NCBI GenBank assembly: GCA_001701075.1
Contig: DAAK01000199.1
Span: 1-17,303, forward strand
Source: Bacteroidales bacterium GP3
Lineage (GTDB): Bacteria; Bacteroidota; Bacteroidia; Bacteroidales; Muribaculaceae
Direction of reading: 5' to 3'
Length of the DNA stretch: 17,303 nucleotides
Both the position numbers and the translations under genes were made by a program. The stretch's first letter is position 1. Each line of letters starts with the position of its first letter. The notes under the pieces are model-generated. The model saw nothing but the letters and a program-made list of their open reading frames with translations, made no database searches and was not told the DNA's origin. Below, piece by piece: positions 1 through 7,296 of this stretch.

Positions 1-102
1 TATGAAACAATTTTGTAATCTGAAATGTTTAAAAATCATAAAGAAGATAGATTTTTGTTCATTAAGCAAATCGGGAAGCTTGATACTTTGTAATGAGCTC
101 CT
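1..102. other. AT-rich left edge, no supported gene
   Basis: No recognisable gene lies here. A plus-strand frame is open from 2 to 106 (ATG at 2, TAA at 104-106), but its 34 codons are rich in Lys, Leu, Ile and Cys and resemble no family I know. Its stop falls inside the terminator stem. It could be the tail of a gene from outside the window or chance. Confidence 0.4.
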
Positions 103-146
103 AAGTTAAAAAAGGACCAATCGTGAGACTGGTCCTTTTTTAACTT
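103..146. terminator. Long bidirectional intrinsic terminator after lgt
   Basis: A perfect 17-bp inverted repeat (103-119 and 130-146) surrounds a 10-nt loop. The outer stem is A-rich on one side and T-rich on the other, so either strand gives a hairpin ending in a U-rich run. It begins 19 nt past the lgt stop and should end the pta-ackA-lgt transcript. It could also stop transcription entering from the left. Confidence 0.85.
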
Positions 147-165
147 GTTTCTTTCGGTCTTTTAG

Positions 166-1014
166 TTATTTCTTTTCGTCAGCATCGGAGAATCTGTTGG
201 GAAATTTCCAATGTTGACGAGGCTTGACCATAGCGTAGATGATCATTCCTATGCCAAGTAGGATGAAGGGTATGCTGAGGAGCTGTCCTTGGTCGATTCC
301 CCAATCGGCACGCATCTGAACTTCCCATGGCACCTGAACGTTTTTGACATATTCGATGATGAACCTGGATCCGAACGTGACCAAGAAGAATATGCCGGTC
401 ATAAGCCAAGGGCGTTCCTCCGCATTTTTCTTCCAGTACATCCACATCAGAAGCACAAAGAGGAGGAGATAGCATCCTGCCTCATATAGCTGAGTGGGGT
501 GGCAAGGGAGAATCTCACCGTTTCTGACGAAAATGAATCCCCACGGCAGCTCGGTAGGTCCGCCATAGATTTCCGAGTTCATCAGATTGCCGAGACGAAT
601 CAGGCAACCGGTCAAGGCTATCGGTGCTACTATCTTGTCGAGCACCCAGCTCATTGATTTGTGGGTGACGAGACGACTGAAAATCCAAATGCCAATGAAA
701 ATCGCGATAGTGCCTCCGTGGCTTGCAAGGCCTCCATTCCATACTTTAAGTATTTCGGCCGGATGTGCTGAATAGTATTCCCATTCATAGAAAAATACGT
801 GACCCAAACGAGCACCTACTATAGTGCAAACTACAAGATAGGTGAGAAGAATCCCGAGCCATTTCTCGGGAGCCCCTTCATGCTTGAACATGGCTGCCAC
901 AATCTGATAGCCGATGAAAAAGCCGGTCACGAACATCAAGCCATACCATCTCACAGAGAAAGGACCGAGTGAGAACAGGATAGGGTCTGCGTTCCAAGTT
1001 ACGAATCCAAGCAT
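166..1014 (-). CDS. lgt: Prolipoprotein diacylglyceryl transferase
   Basis: Lgt moves the diacylglyceryl group of phosphatidylglycerol onto the lipobox cysteine of prolipoproteins in the inner membrane, the first step of lipoprotein maturation. The 282-residue protein has the usual length and about seven hydrophobic segments. Visible signatures are SVRWYGL near residue 20, SHGG with His99, the Lgt core LIRLGNLMNSE (Arg140, Asn143, Asn146, Glu148), HPTQLYEA at 172-179, SRFIIEY with Arg217 and Glu221, and GQLLSIP near 243. Arg140 and Arg217 fit the two essential arginines known for E. coli Lgt. The start codon is 11 nt after the ackA stop, so it is probably translated from the pta-ackA message. 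A strong terminator follows. The S41 lipoprotein in this window would be one substrate. Confidence 0.96.
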   Translation of the reverse strand: MLGFVTWNADPILFSLGPFSVRWYGLMFVTGFFIGYQIVAAMFKHEGAPEKWLGILLTYLVVCTIVGARLGHVFFYEWEYYSAHPAEILKVWNGGLASHGGTIAIFIGIWIFSRLVTHKSMSWVLDKIVAPIALTGCLIRLGNLMNSEIYGGPTELPWGFIFVRNGEILPCHPTQLYEAGCYLLLFVLLMWMYWKKNAEERPWLMTGIFFLVTFGSRFIIEYVKNVQVPWEVQMRADWGIDQGQLLSIPFILLGIGMIIYAMVKPRQHWKFPNRFSDADEKK

Positions 1015-1025
1015 ACGCAGTCTGG

Positions 1026-2222
1026 TTATTTGCCAACAATAGCAGCCGTATCCTGAGCGATCATGAGTTCCTCATCGGTCGGGATGACAACTACATGCAC
1101 CTTAGAGTCGGCACCTGAGATTTCAACTTCCTCGCCTCTTGTCTTATTGGCTTCTTCATTGAAAGTCACACCAAGATAAGCAAGTTTCTTGCAGATCTTC
1201 TCGCGAGTGCCAATCTGATTCTCGCCTACACCGCCAGTGAACACGATGATGTCAGCTCCGCCAAGGACTGCTGCATAAGCACCGATGTATTTGAGAATAC
1301 GGTATTCATACATGTCCATTGCAAGACGGGCACGGTCATTGCCAGCCTTGATGCCAGCCTCGATGTCGCGCATATCATTGCTAATGCCGCTCACTCCGGC
1401 CACTCCACTCTTCTTATTGATGAGATTCATGAGTCCGTCGGCATCAAGATTCATCTCCTTCATGAGATAAACGAGAGCACCCGGATCCACATCTCCAACG
1501 CGAGTTCCCATCATCAGGCCTTCGGTAGGAGTAAGACCCATAGAAGTGTCGACGCATTTGCCGTCCTTGATAGCTGCGATGCTGCCACCATTGCCGATAT
1601 GGCATGTGATGATGCGCTGCTTTTCATAGTCTAATCCTAAGAATTCGCAAGCACGCTTGCTTACATAGCGATGGCTTGTGCCGTGGAAACCATAACGGCG
1701 AACGCCATATTTCTCATATGCCTCATAGGGGAGAGCATACATATAGGCGTAGTCAGGCATAGTCTGATGGAAAGCAGTGTCGAAGACGGCGACCTGAGGC
1801 ACGCTCGGAATCAGCTCTGTGACAGCCTCGATGCCGGCAATGTTTGCAGGATTATGCAGAGGAGCAACAGTATAGCATTCCTTTACTTTCTCGATAACTT
1901 CAGGAGTGATGAGCACAGATTTGTTGAACTTGTCCATGCCGTGCACCACGCGGTGTCCCACAGCATCGATTTCATCGAAGCTCTTGATGACGCCATCTTT
2001 CGGGTCGGTGAGCACCTTGATAACATTTTCTACAGCGGCCTTGGCATCGGGCATATTCACCACGATTGTCTCCTTTGAGCCGTCGGGGCGCTTGAATTTC
2101 AGGAAAGAATCGGGAAGGCCAATTTTCTCTACTCCACCTTCTGCGAGCACTTCCTTTGAATTGCTGTCGATAAGCTTATATTTCACGCTGCTGCTACCGC
2201 AGTTGAGAACTAATATCTTCAT
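1026..2222 (-). CDS. ackA: Acetate kinase
   Basis: AckA interconverts acetyl phosphate and ADP with acetate and ATP in the cytosol, giving ATP during fermentation. The 398-residue protein is full length. All residues known to be catalytic in the Methanosarcina enzyme appear at matching positions: Asn7 with the phosphate loop NCGSSS, Arg91 in HRVVHG, Asp148 in VFDTAFH, His180 in RYGFHGTSH, Arg241 in GTRVGD and Glu384 in TDEE. The ASKHA nucleotide-binding motifs HIGNGGS (208-214) and FTGGVGEN (328-335) are also present. It lies 10 nt downstream of pta, the enzyme that makes its substrate, so the two are almost certainly co-transcribed. Nothing looks damaged. Confidence 0.98.
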   Translation of the reverse strand: MKILVLNCGSSSVKYKLIDSNSKEVLAEGGVEKIGLPDSFLKFKRPDGSKETIVVNMPDAKAAVENVIKVLTDPKDGVIKSFDEIDAVGHRVVHGMDKFNKSVLITPEVIEKVKECYTVAPLHNPANIAGIEAVTELIPSVPQVAVFDTAFHQTMPDYAYMYALPYEAYEKYGVRRYGFHGTSHRYVSKRACEFLGLDYEKQRIITCHIGNGGSIAAIKDGKCVDTSMGLTPTEGLMMGTRVGDVDPGALVYLMKEMNLDADGLMNLINKKSGVAGVSGISNDMRDIEAGIKAGNDRARLAMDMYEYRILKYIGAYAAVLGGADIIVFTGGVGENQIGTREKICKKLAYLGVTFNEEANKTRGEEVEISGADSKVHVVVIPTDEELMIAQDTAAIVGK

Positions 2223-2232
2223 TTTTTTTAGA

Positions 2233-3249
2233 TTATTTTTTTTCGGAGAGGGATTGGTTGCAGGTCACGATGATAGTGTTGATGATGTCTTCGACGGTTG
2301 CTCCACGGCTCAGGTCGTTGACAGGAGCTGCAAGGCCTTGGAGGATCGGGCCAACAGCACCGGCTCCTGAGAGACGCTGCACGAGCTTATAGCCGATGTT
2401 GCCAGCTTCAAGCGACGGGAAGATGAGGGTGTTTGCGTGTCCGGCAACCTTGCTGTCGGGAGCTTTCTGAGCACCAACGCTCGGCACGATGGCTGCATCG
2501 CTCTGGAGTTCGCCGTCTACGTTTAGTTCAGGAGCAAGCTTATGCACGAGTTCCGCTGCATTGCGAACCTTGTCGACTCTTTCGTGGCTTGCGCTGCCCT
2601 TTGTAGAGAAACTGAGCATAGCGATTACTGGGTCAAGACCTGCGATATTCTTTGTGGTCTTGGCTGTCTCGATTGCGATCTGAGCAAGTTCTTCAGTGGT
2701 TGGGTCAGGAACTACGGCGCAGTCAGCAAAGACAAGCATACCATTGTCGCCAAACTTGCAACCTTCCGGAAGAAGCATGATGAATGCACCGCTCACGCAG
2801 CTTACGCCTGGTTTTGTCTTGAGCACCTGGAACGCAGCACGGAGCACACTTGATGTAGGGCTCAGTGCACCAGCCACCATACAGTCGGCATCTCCAGCCT
2901 TGATCATAAGGCAACCGAGATAGAGAGGATTCTTCACCTGATAGCGGGCATCGTCGATAGTCATGCCTTTCTTTTTGCGAAGCTCGCAAAGAAGCGCAGC
3001 ATATTTTTCTGTGTATTCCACATCGTCTGGATCGTAGATGTGAGCTTTCTTGATGTTTGTGAGTCCAAGTTCGTCAGCCTTCGGGAGAATGGCAGACGCC
3101 TTTCCTAAGAATGTCACGTCGGCGATTTTTTCTGCCAGGATATAGTCGGCAGCTTTAAGCGTACGTGGTTCAAGAGACTCAGGAAGAACGAGTCTCTGAG
3201 GATTTTCCTTGGCCTTTGCGGTCAGTCTTTCAAACAATGTCATGGTCAT
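2233..3249 (-). CDS. pta: Phosphate acetyltransferase
   Basis: Pta converts acetyl-CoA and phosphate to acetyl phosphate and CoA, feeding AckA. It is the short single-domain form (338 residues), without the N-terminal DRTGG and P-loop regions of the long enterobacterial enzyme. Family motifs are VAGALSPTSSVLRAA (125-139), SFSTKGSA (213-220), DGELQSDAA (246-253), FPSLEAGNIGYK (277-288), GPILQGL (300-306) and VNDLSRG (310-316) with Ser314 and Arg315, the conserved active-site pair. The frame stays open upstream to 3960, but that extension is antisense to the permease gene and is not Pta-like. The start is therefore the ATG at 3249, or the ATG at 3243 giving 336 residues. A TAAATTTG box lies 19 nt upstream. 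Confidence 0.96.
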   Translation of the reverse strand: MTMTLFERLTAKAKENPQRLVLPESLEPRTLKAADYILAEKIADVTFLGKASAILPKADELGLTNIKKAHIYDPDDVEYTEKYAALLCELRKKKGMTIDDARYQVKNPLYLGCLMIKAGDADCMVAGALSPTSSVLRAAFQVLKTKPGVSCVSGAFIMLLPEGCKFGDNGMLVFADCAVVPDPTTEELAQIAIETAKTTKNIAGLDPVIAMLSFSTKGSASHERVDKVRNAAELVHKLAPELNVDGELQSDAAIVPSVGAQKAPDSKVAGHANTLIFPSLEAGNIGYKLVQRLSGAGAVGPILQGLAAPVNDLSRGATVEDIINTIIVTCNQSLSEKK

Positions 3250-3267
3250 TAATTTTAATATAACACG

Positions 3268-3275
3268 CAAATTTA
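3268..3275 (-). promoter_or_regulatory. Probable pta-ackA-lgt promoter, -7 box
   Basis: On the minus strand the sequence TAAATTTG matches the Bacteroidota -7 element TAnnTTTG. It would start transcription about 12 nt before the ATG at 3249. No TTTG is visible at the expected -33 position, so the call rests on one box and its location. Confidence 0.5.
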
Positions 3276-3319
3276 GCAAAAAATATTGGAATAAGACCCT
3301 TTCATGAGGAATTATTTTG

Positions 3320-3327
3320 TAACTTTG
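3320..3327 (+). promoter_or_regulatory. Probable permease promoter, -7 box
   Basis: TAACTTTG fits TAnnTTTG and lies 15 nt before the ATG at 3343, predicting a leader of about 10 nt. A matching -33 TTTG is not evident. It lies downstream of the ATG at 3304 and so argues against that start. It is divergent from the pta box, about 45 bp away. Confidence 0.55.
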
Positions 3328-3342
3328 TACTCGAAAACTGAA

Positions 3343-5295
3343 ATGAAAATTGTAAAGCGCCTCCATATCTTCATGCTGCAGACGTTTCTGCCGCTTTTCG
3401 CGATGACTTTTCTCATCGTGCTCTTCATCGTGCTCATGCAGTTTTTGTGGAAGTATATCGACTCTCTTGTAGGCAAGGGACTCGGTATGGATGTGCTTGG
3501 AGAGCTCTTTTTCTATGCCGCAGTGTCGATGATTCCGATGGCGCTTCCTCTTGCCATCCTTCTTGCGTCGCTCATGACCTTTGGAAATCTCGGTGAGAAA
3601 TTCGAGCTGACAGCCATGAAGGCTTCTGGAATATCCTTGATAAGGGTGATGGCTCCTCTGATAGGTCTCGTGTGCCTGATAGCAGTGGGTGCATTCTTCT
3701 TCCAGAATGATGTCTTGCCCAAGGCGCAGGTGAAGATGTGGACACTGCTTTTCTCTGTCAGGCAGAAGTCGCCTGAAGTTGAAATCCCAGAGAATGTCTT
3801 CTATGATCAGATTCCGGGCTATAATCTTCTCGTCAAGGAAAAGAACAAGGATACGGGCATGCTCTATGATATGATGATCTACGACGTCAGCCGCGGAGAT
3901 AATGTGACAATCCTGCTTGCTGACTCGGCGCGTATGGCCATGACGCCAGACATGAGTCATCTATATCTGCATCTATTTGAAGGGGAACAGTTTGAGAACC
4001 TTCGTGAGCAGCGCACCAGCGACCGCAATGTGCCATTCAGGAGGGAGACATTCTTCGACAAGCAAATCCTGATACCCTTTGATGCCAACTTCAATCGTCT
4101 TGATGAGCAGGGAATGCGACAGCAATATGTAGGCAAGAACATTGCCGAGTTGCATCAGAGCATCGATTCCATCGGACATCGGGTTGACTCTATCGGAGGG
4201 ATGTTCTCGCGTGATCTTCGCCGGGATGCGTCAACAGTACTTCCACGGCCTGATTTCATTCCATTGACAAATGCCGACGGAAGTCGGGATGAATATGCCG
4301 TGAAGCGTCAGGAGGAACTTAAGCGTCAGGCTGAGGAGTTGAGTAAAGCCACACGCCCGTTTTCCATTGACTCTGTGCTTAACTCGATGGCGCCTGCAGA
4401 GGCTGCCCAGGTAGTAGCGCAGGCTATAAGTGTTTCCCGGGAACATCAGAATGTCAATGAATTCAAGAGCCTCACGATGGAAGAGGAGAAGAAGAGCATC
4501 AGAAGGCATGAGATAGAATTGATCAAGAAATACACTCTTTCAGTAGCTTGTATCATATTTTTCTTTATTGGAGCTCCGTTAGGCGCCATCATCCGTAAGG
4601 GTGGACTTGGCACACCGCTCGTGGTTTCTATATTCCTATTCCTCATATATTATATTTTCGACAATACGGGATATAAGTTGGCCCGCGACGGACGTTGGCC
4701 TGTAGAAGCCGGGATATGGTTGTCGACGATGGTTCTCGCGCCTTTGGGCGCCTATGTGACGTGGAAGGCGATGAACGATTCGTCGGTATTTGATGCAGAC
4801 CGCTACAAGAATTTCTTCCGCAATCTGCTGGGACTTCGTTCTTCACGTCTTGTGCCTATCAAGGAGGTGATAATCAGGGATATTGATATCAATAAGGCTG
4901 AGAAGATGCTTGAAATAGTCTCTTCGAGATGTCTTGCACTTGCCCAGTCTTTGACACCGGTAAGAAATATTGTGAAGTCTTATTACAACTATTTTGTTGT
5001 AGGCATCAATACCCAGCATATTCATATAGTGTCGGATGAAATCAACAGGACAGTGGATTATATGTCAGACTGCAGGAATCGGAAAGTAGTCTCAAAACTT
5101 TCCAATATACCGATCATAAGGGTGCTTTGGGTTTATTCACCGACTCCGTGGAAATGGCTTGGCTATGCAATGCTTGTTTTAGTTCCGATTTCTGTTCCTC
5201 TATGGCTATATGGAGAGCGTTGTCTGCGTAATTTGCGTAATGATTTGGATAAGACAGCAAATATATGCAGCGTAATAGCTGAAGAATTGGAGTAA
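3343..5295 (+). CDS. LptF/LptG (YjgP/YjgQ) family permease, long form
   Basis: This is probably a membrane subunit of the LptB2FG transporter, which extracts lipopolysaccharide from the inner membrane and passes it to the periplasmic bridge. From the ATG at 3343 it has 650 residues. Three hydrophobic segments (about 13-36, 54-78, 100-120) precede a periplasmic region of about 275 residues, then three more (about 396-413, 424-441, 458-476). Residues 89-97 (ELTAMKASG) look like the cytoplasmic coupling helix of the family, and GAPLGAIIRKGGLG (410-423) is typical. The periplasmic part ends in a charged, possibly helical stretch (about 315-390). Beyond the usual end there is a tail of about 170 residues with a seventh hydrophobic segment (605-624). 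I cannot tell LptF from LptG. The ATG at 3304 lies upstream of the likely promoter box and adds 13 unconvincing residues. Confidence 0.88.
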   Translation: MKIVKRLHIFMLQTFLPLFAMTFLIVLFIVLMQFLWKYIDSLVGKGLGMDVLGELFFYAAVSMIPMALPLAILLASLMTFGNLGEKFELTAMKASGISLIRVMAPLIGLVCLIAVGAFFFQNDVLPKAQVKMWTLLFSVRQKSPEVEIPENVFYDQIPGYNLLVKEKNKDTGMLYDMMIYDVSRGDNVTILLADSARMAMTPDMSHLYLHLFEGEQFENLREQRTSDRNVPFRRETFFDKQILIPFDANFNRLDEQGMRQQYVGKNIAELHQSIDSIGHRVDSIGGMFSRDLRRDASTVLPRPDFIPLTNADGSRDEYAVKRQEELKRQAEELSKATRPFSIDSVLNSMAPAEAAQVVAQAISVSREHQNVNEFKSLTMEEEKKSIRRHEIELIKKYTLSVACIIFFFIGAPLGAIIRKGGLGTPLVVSIFLFLIYYIFDNTGYKLARDGRWPVEAGIWLSTMVLAPLGAYVTWKAMNDSSVFDADRYKNFFRNLLGLRSSRLVPIKEVIIRDIDINKAEKMLEIVSSRCLALAQSLTPVRNIVKSYYNYFVVGINTQHIHIVSDEINRTVDYMSDCRNRKVVSKLSNIPIIRVLWVYSPTPWKWLGYAMLVLVPISVPLWLYGERCLRNLRNDLDKTANICSVIAEELE

Positions 5296-5328
5296 TTTTG
5301 GAGGCTCCGGATGATTTTTGGAGTAAAA

Positions 5329-5360
5329 TTTGGGAGAATCAGAAAATTTTATTAATTTTG
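5329..5360 (+). promoter_or_regulatory. tRNA-Leu promoter
   Basis: TTTG at 5329-5332 and TAATTTTG at 5353-5360 are separated by exactly 20 nt. This is the canonical Bacteroidota -33/-7 pair. The predicted start, about 7 nt further on, lies a few bases before the mature tRNA 5' end at 5372. Confidence 0.8.
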
Positions 5361-5371
5361 CAGTCGAATTA

Positions 5372-5453
5372 GCGCTTGTGGCGTAATTGGTAGCCGCGCT
5401 AGACTTAGGATCTAGTGTCTAACGACGTGGGGGTTCGAGTCCCCCCGGGCGCA
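5372..5453 (+). tRNA. tRNA-Leu (anticodon UAG)
   Basis: An 82-nt class II tRNA that decodes CUN leucine codons. The acceptor stem pairs GCGCTTG (5372-5378) with CGGGCGC (5446-5452), including two G-U pairs, and the discriminator is A5453. The anticodon stem CTAGA/TCTAG (5399-5403, 5411-5415) encloses the loop CTTAGGA, with anticodon TAG at 5406-5408. A 13-nt variable arm (5416-5428) is followed by the T arm GGGGG-TTCGAGT-CCCCC (5429-5445). The 3' CCA is not encoded in full (CAT follows), so CCA must be added enzymatically. Confidence 0.95.
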
Positions 5454-5456
5454 CAT

Positions 5457-5489
5457 AAAAAGCTTATCTCCAACGAGATAAGCTTTTTT
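5457..5489. terminator. Bidirectional terminator between tRNA-Leu and the barrel gene
   Basis: A perfect 14-bp stem (5457-5470 and 5475-5488) surrounds the loop CAAC. It ends in six T on the plus strand and five on the minus strand. It starts 3 nt after the tRNA and can also stop the convergent minus-strand gene that ends at 5570. Confidence 0.9.
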
Positions 5490-5568
5490 AATGCATAATT
5501 CATAATGCATAATTCATAATTTCATATTGTATAATTCGAAATTCGAAATTCAAAATTCAATATTAGAA
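5490..5568. repeat. AT-rich simple repeats
   Basis: A 12-nt unit, ATGCATAATTCA, is repeated at 5491-5502 and 5505-5516, followed by iterations of an AATTCGAA/AATTCAAA unit (about 5533-5560). A 17-nt part (5497-5513) recurs inverted at 6394-6410, on the far side of the next gene. No gene or promoter is evident. Confidence 0.7.
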
Positions 5569-5569
5569 A

Positions 5570-6331
5570 TTAGAAGCGGATGCCTATGATGGCGGAGCAT
5601 TGGGCGATGCGTGTGGTGATGTCGTTGCATTCGAGACCCTGGAAGCGATAGTCAAAACCGAGTGTCAAGGCGTTGCGTCCGAGTTGCCAGTCGGCACGCA
5701 AGCGGCTTTTTATTTGCGGTCGGTTGCCCCACCATCCGAAATGAGCCAATCCTGAATGATTTCCTACGTAGATCTCATAGTATGTCTCGCCATAAGATGG
5801 GCAGAAGAAAGCGCCTATAGTGGGAATCTCGATGCTTTCGCTTATTCGTAGCTGCTTCCCCAAAAGCTTGATCTTATTGTATTCTCCGCTTGCTGTAAGC
5901 GATGCCCCGGCCCACATCAAGCCTTGTGCCGGATTGTTGCCGTTGCGAGGAAGATAGAGGACTCCACCGTCTGCCCCAATCGTAGCACCTGCTGAAAAGT
6001 TAAATCCCGATTTTGTATTCCAGAGTCGTTCTACGCCCCATTCCAAATTAAGGGTGAGGTCGTACATCCGGGAGTTTTTTGCGGGACTCAGAAGATACCC
6101 ATAGTTGAAGTCTGCGCGAGCCTGCATACCTACAGTCTTGTCGCGCCATGCCGGATGTCGCCATTCGTATGACAGACCATAGCCAGGGCCTGTATAAGTG
6201 AGAGGCGACAGGTAGGTGCAGCGTGTGGTCTGATGACCCCATACGAACTCAAGACGTTGATCGGATGACGCTCTAAGGGAAGTTGCTACGACAATCAGCA
6301 GGAGCAGGATGAGTCTTCTGAATAGGTGCAT
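5570..6331 (-). CDS. Small outer-membrane beta-barrel-like protein, possibly DUF3316 type
   Basis: Function unknown. The 253-residue product has a signal peptide (basic MHLFRR, hydrophobic 7-18, likely cleavage after Ala21 in LRA-SS). The rest alternates short polar and aromatic strands with Gly/Asn turns, for example YGLSYEWRH (51-59), LTLNLEWGVERLW (92-104), FNFSAGATIGA (110-120) and ALTLGFDYRFQG (221-232). It ends in IIGIRF with a terminal Phe, the usual end of an outer-membrane barrel. Length and pattern remind me of the Bacteroidales DUF3316 family, which I could not confirm. The ATG is only 20 nt after a palindromic repeat, and I see no promoter in that gap. Three cysteines remain in the mature chain (38, 177, 235), plus Cys245 near the end. 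Confidence 0.8.
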   Translation of the reverse strand: MHLFRRLILLLLIVVATSLRASSDQRLEFVWGHQTTRCTYLSPLTYTGPGYGLSYEWRHPAWRDKTVGMQARADFNYGYLLSPAKNSRMYDLTLNLEWGVERLWNTKSGFNFSAGATIGADGGVLYLPRNGNNPAQGLMWAGASLTASGEYNKIKLLGKQLRISESIEIPTIGAFFCPSYGETYYEIYVGNHSGLAHFGWWGNRPQIKSRLRADWQLGRNALTLGFDYRFQGLECNDITTRIAQCSAIIGIRF

Positions 6332-6351
6332 GTTGTTTGTTTTAGAAATAA

Positions 6352-6372
6352 GGACGCACGAGCCGTGCGTCC
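6352..6372 (-). terminator. Dispersed palindrome, copy 1
   Basis: Arms GGACGCACG (6352-6360) and CGTGCGTCC (6364-6372) pair perfectly across the 3-nt loop AGC. It lies 29 nt past the zinc-ribbon gene stop. On the minus strand it is followed by TTATTTC, a weak U-tract, so termination here may be partial. Confidence 0.7.
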
Positions 6373-6410
6373 CTACGATTTTGTTGGCAATTAATTATGC
6401 ATTATGAATT
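6371..6410. repeat. Flank of palindrome copy 1 and inverted AT-rich 17-mer
   Basis: Positions 6371-6394 match 14151-14174 beside palindrome copy 3, with four or five differences in 24. Positions 6394-6410 are the exact reverse complement of 5497-5513. The last bases overlap the 3' end of the zinc-ribbon gene, including its stop codon. Confidence 0.65.
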
Positions 6411-7220
6411 GGAAGAGGCGCGACGAGAGCGGCGACGGGTTGTCGGCTGTTCGGTGACCACTTCCTCAACTCCGGCGAGAACGCCATCGATAAGAATGCG
6501 ACCGCAGTATTCGCATACGATCACTTTCTTGTGCATCTTGATCTCGAGTTGGCGCTGTGGTGGGATACGGTTGAAGCAACCGCCACAAGCGTTACGCTGA
6601 ACGCAAACGATGCCAAGACCATTGCGGGCATTCTTGCGGATGCGCTTGAAGGCATTGAGTGTATAATCGTCGATCTTAGTCTCGAGTTCCTTAGCCTGCA
6701 TCAGGAGCTTCTCTTCTTCCTGCTTAGTCTCAGAGATGATATCCTCAAGTTCCTTTTTCTTGTCTTCAAGATTATGTTCGCGGTCGGTGAGCTCTTCCTG
6801 AGTCTTTACGATTTCTTCCTGCTTGTCGTTGATCTTGTGCTGAGCATCGCGGATATTCTTCTCTGCGAGTTCAATCTCAAGATTTTCAAATTCTTTTTCT
6901 TTCTCGAGGAATGCGAATTCGCGATTGTTGCGGACATTATTGATTTGCTCGTCGTAGCGTGCGATTTTGTCCTTGCGCATCTCGATATCGTTCTTTTTGG
7001 TCTTGATCAGATCTTCGTGGCGAGCGATCTCGTCCTTAAAGTTCTGGATTCTTGTCTGAAGACGGATGATGTCGTCTTCAAGGTCTTTCACCTCAAGAGG
7101 AAGCTCTCCACGGACGCTCTTGATGCGGTCTACTTCTGACAGACATGTCTGAAGGCGGTAGAGGGCAGTAAGTCGCTCTTCGACTGAGCGCTCTTTGTCG
7201 TTTTTCTTATCTGTAGCCAT
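6402..7220 (-). CDS. Coiled-coil protein with C-terminal C4 zinc ribbon (HP0958-like)
   Basis: The 272-residue cytosolic protein has a long charged heptad-like helical region (about 14-185, rich in Glu, Lys, Asp and Leu) that should fold as an antiparallel coiled-coil hairpin. A zinc ribbon follows: CGGC (Cys212, Cys215) and CEYC (Cys236, Cys239), with an extra Cys206. The tail RRRSRRASS is basic. The architecture matches the zf-RING_7 family that includes Helicobacter HP0958/FlgZ, where the ribbon is implicated in RNA and partner binding. The role in Bacteroidota is not established, and flagella are not expected. It follows nif3 by 76 nt, a pairing I recall in other bacteria. The upstream leader has no clear promoter, so read-through from aspS-nif3 is likely. 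Confidence 0.88.
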   Translation of the reverse strand: MATDKKNDKERSVEERLTALYRLQTCLSEVDRIKSVRGELPLEVKDLEDDIIRLQTRIQNFKDEIARHEDLIKTKKNDIEMRKDKIARYDEQINNVRNNREFAFLEKEKEFENLEIELAEKNIRDAQHKINDKQEEIVKTQEELTDREHNLEDKKKELEDIISETKQEEEKLLMQAKELETKIDDYTLNAFKRIRKNARNGLGIVCVQRNACGGCFNRIPPQRQLEIKMHKKVIVCEYCGRILIDGVLAGVEEVVTEQPTTRRRSRRASSNS

Positions 7221-7250
7221 ATTGTTAATTTAGAATTTCGAATTTTGAAT

Positions 7251-7281
7251 AATTAGTCAAATTGTAAGAATTAGACTAATT
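7251..7281. other. Hairpin between nif3-like and zinc-ribbon genes
   Basis: A 13-bp inverted repeat with one mismatch (7251-7263 and 7269-7281) surrounds the loop GTAAG. It is AT-rich and has no U-run on the minus strand, so it is not a good terminator. It may be an RNA processing or stability element, or simply AT-rich repeat. Confidence 0.45.
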
Positions 7282-7296
7282 AGATTACTTAGGAGT

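Noticed and set aside
2..106. Open plus-strand frame at the left edge
   Set aside because: Only 34 codons, odd Cys/Lys-rich composition, no known family, and it ends inside a terminator stem. The edge prevents a decision.
3304..3342. Upstream ATG for the permease (13 extra residues)
   Set aside because: The likely -7 box at 3320-3327 lies inside this extension, so the message would start after it. The residues are not like the family N-terminus.
3250..3960. In-frame upstream extension of pta to 575 codons
   Set aside because: It runs antisense through the permease coding region, has low-complexity His/Arg/Glu-rich content, and Pta homology starts only at MTMTLFERL. The short-form length of 338 residues fits the family.
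6531..7139. 202-codon plus-strand frame with hydrophobic, membrane-like composition
   Set aside because: It is antisense to the Glu/Lys-rich coiled coil of the zinc-ribbon protein; GAG/AAG-rich helices give Leu/Phe-rich reverse translations.
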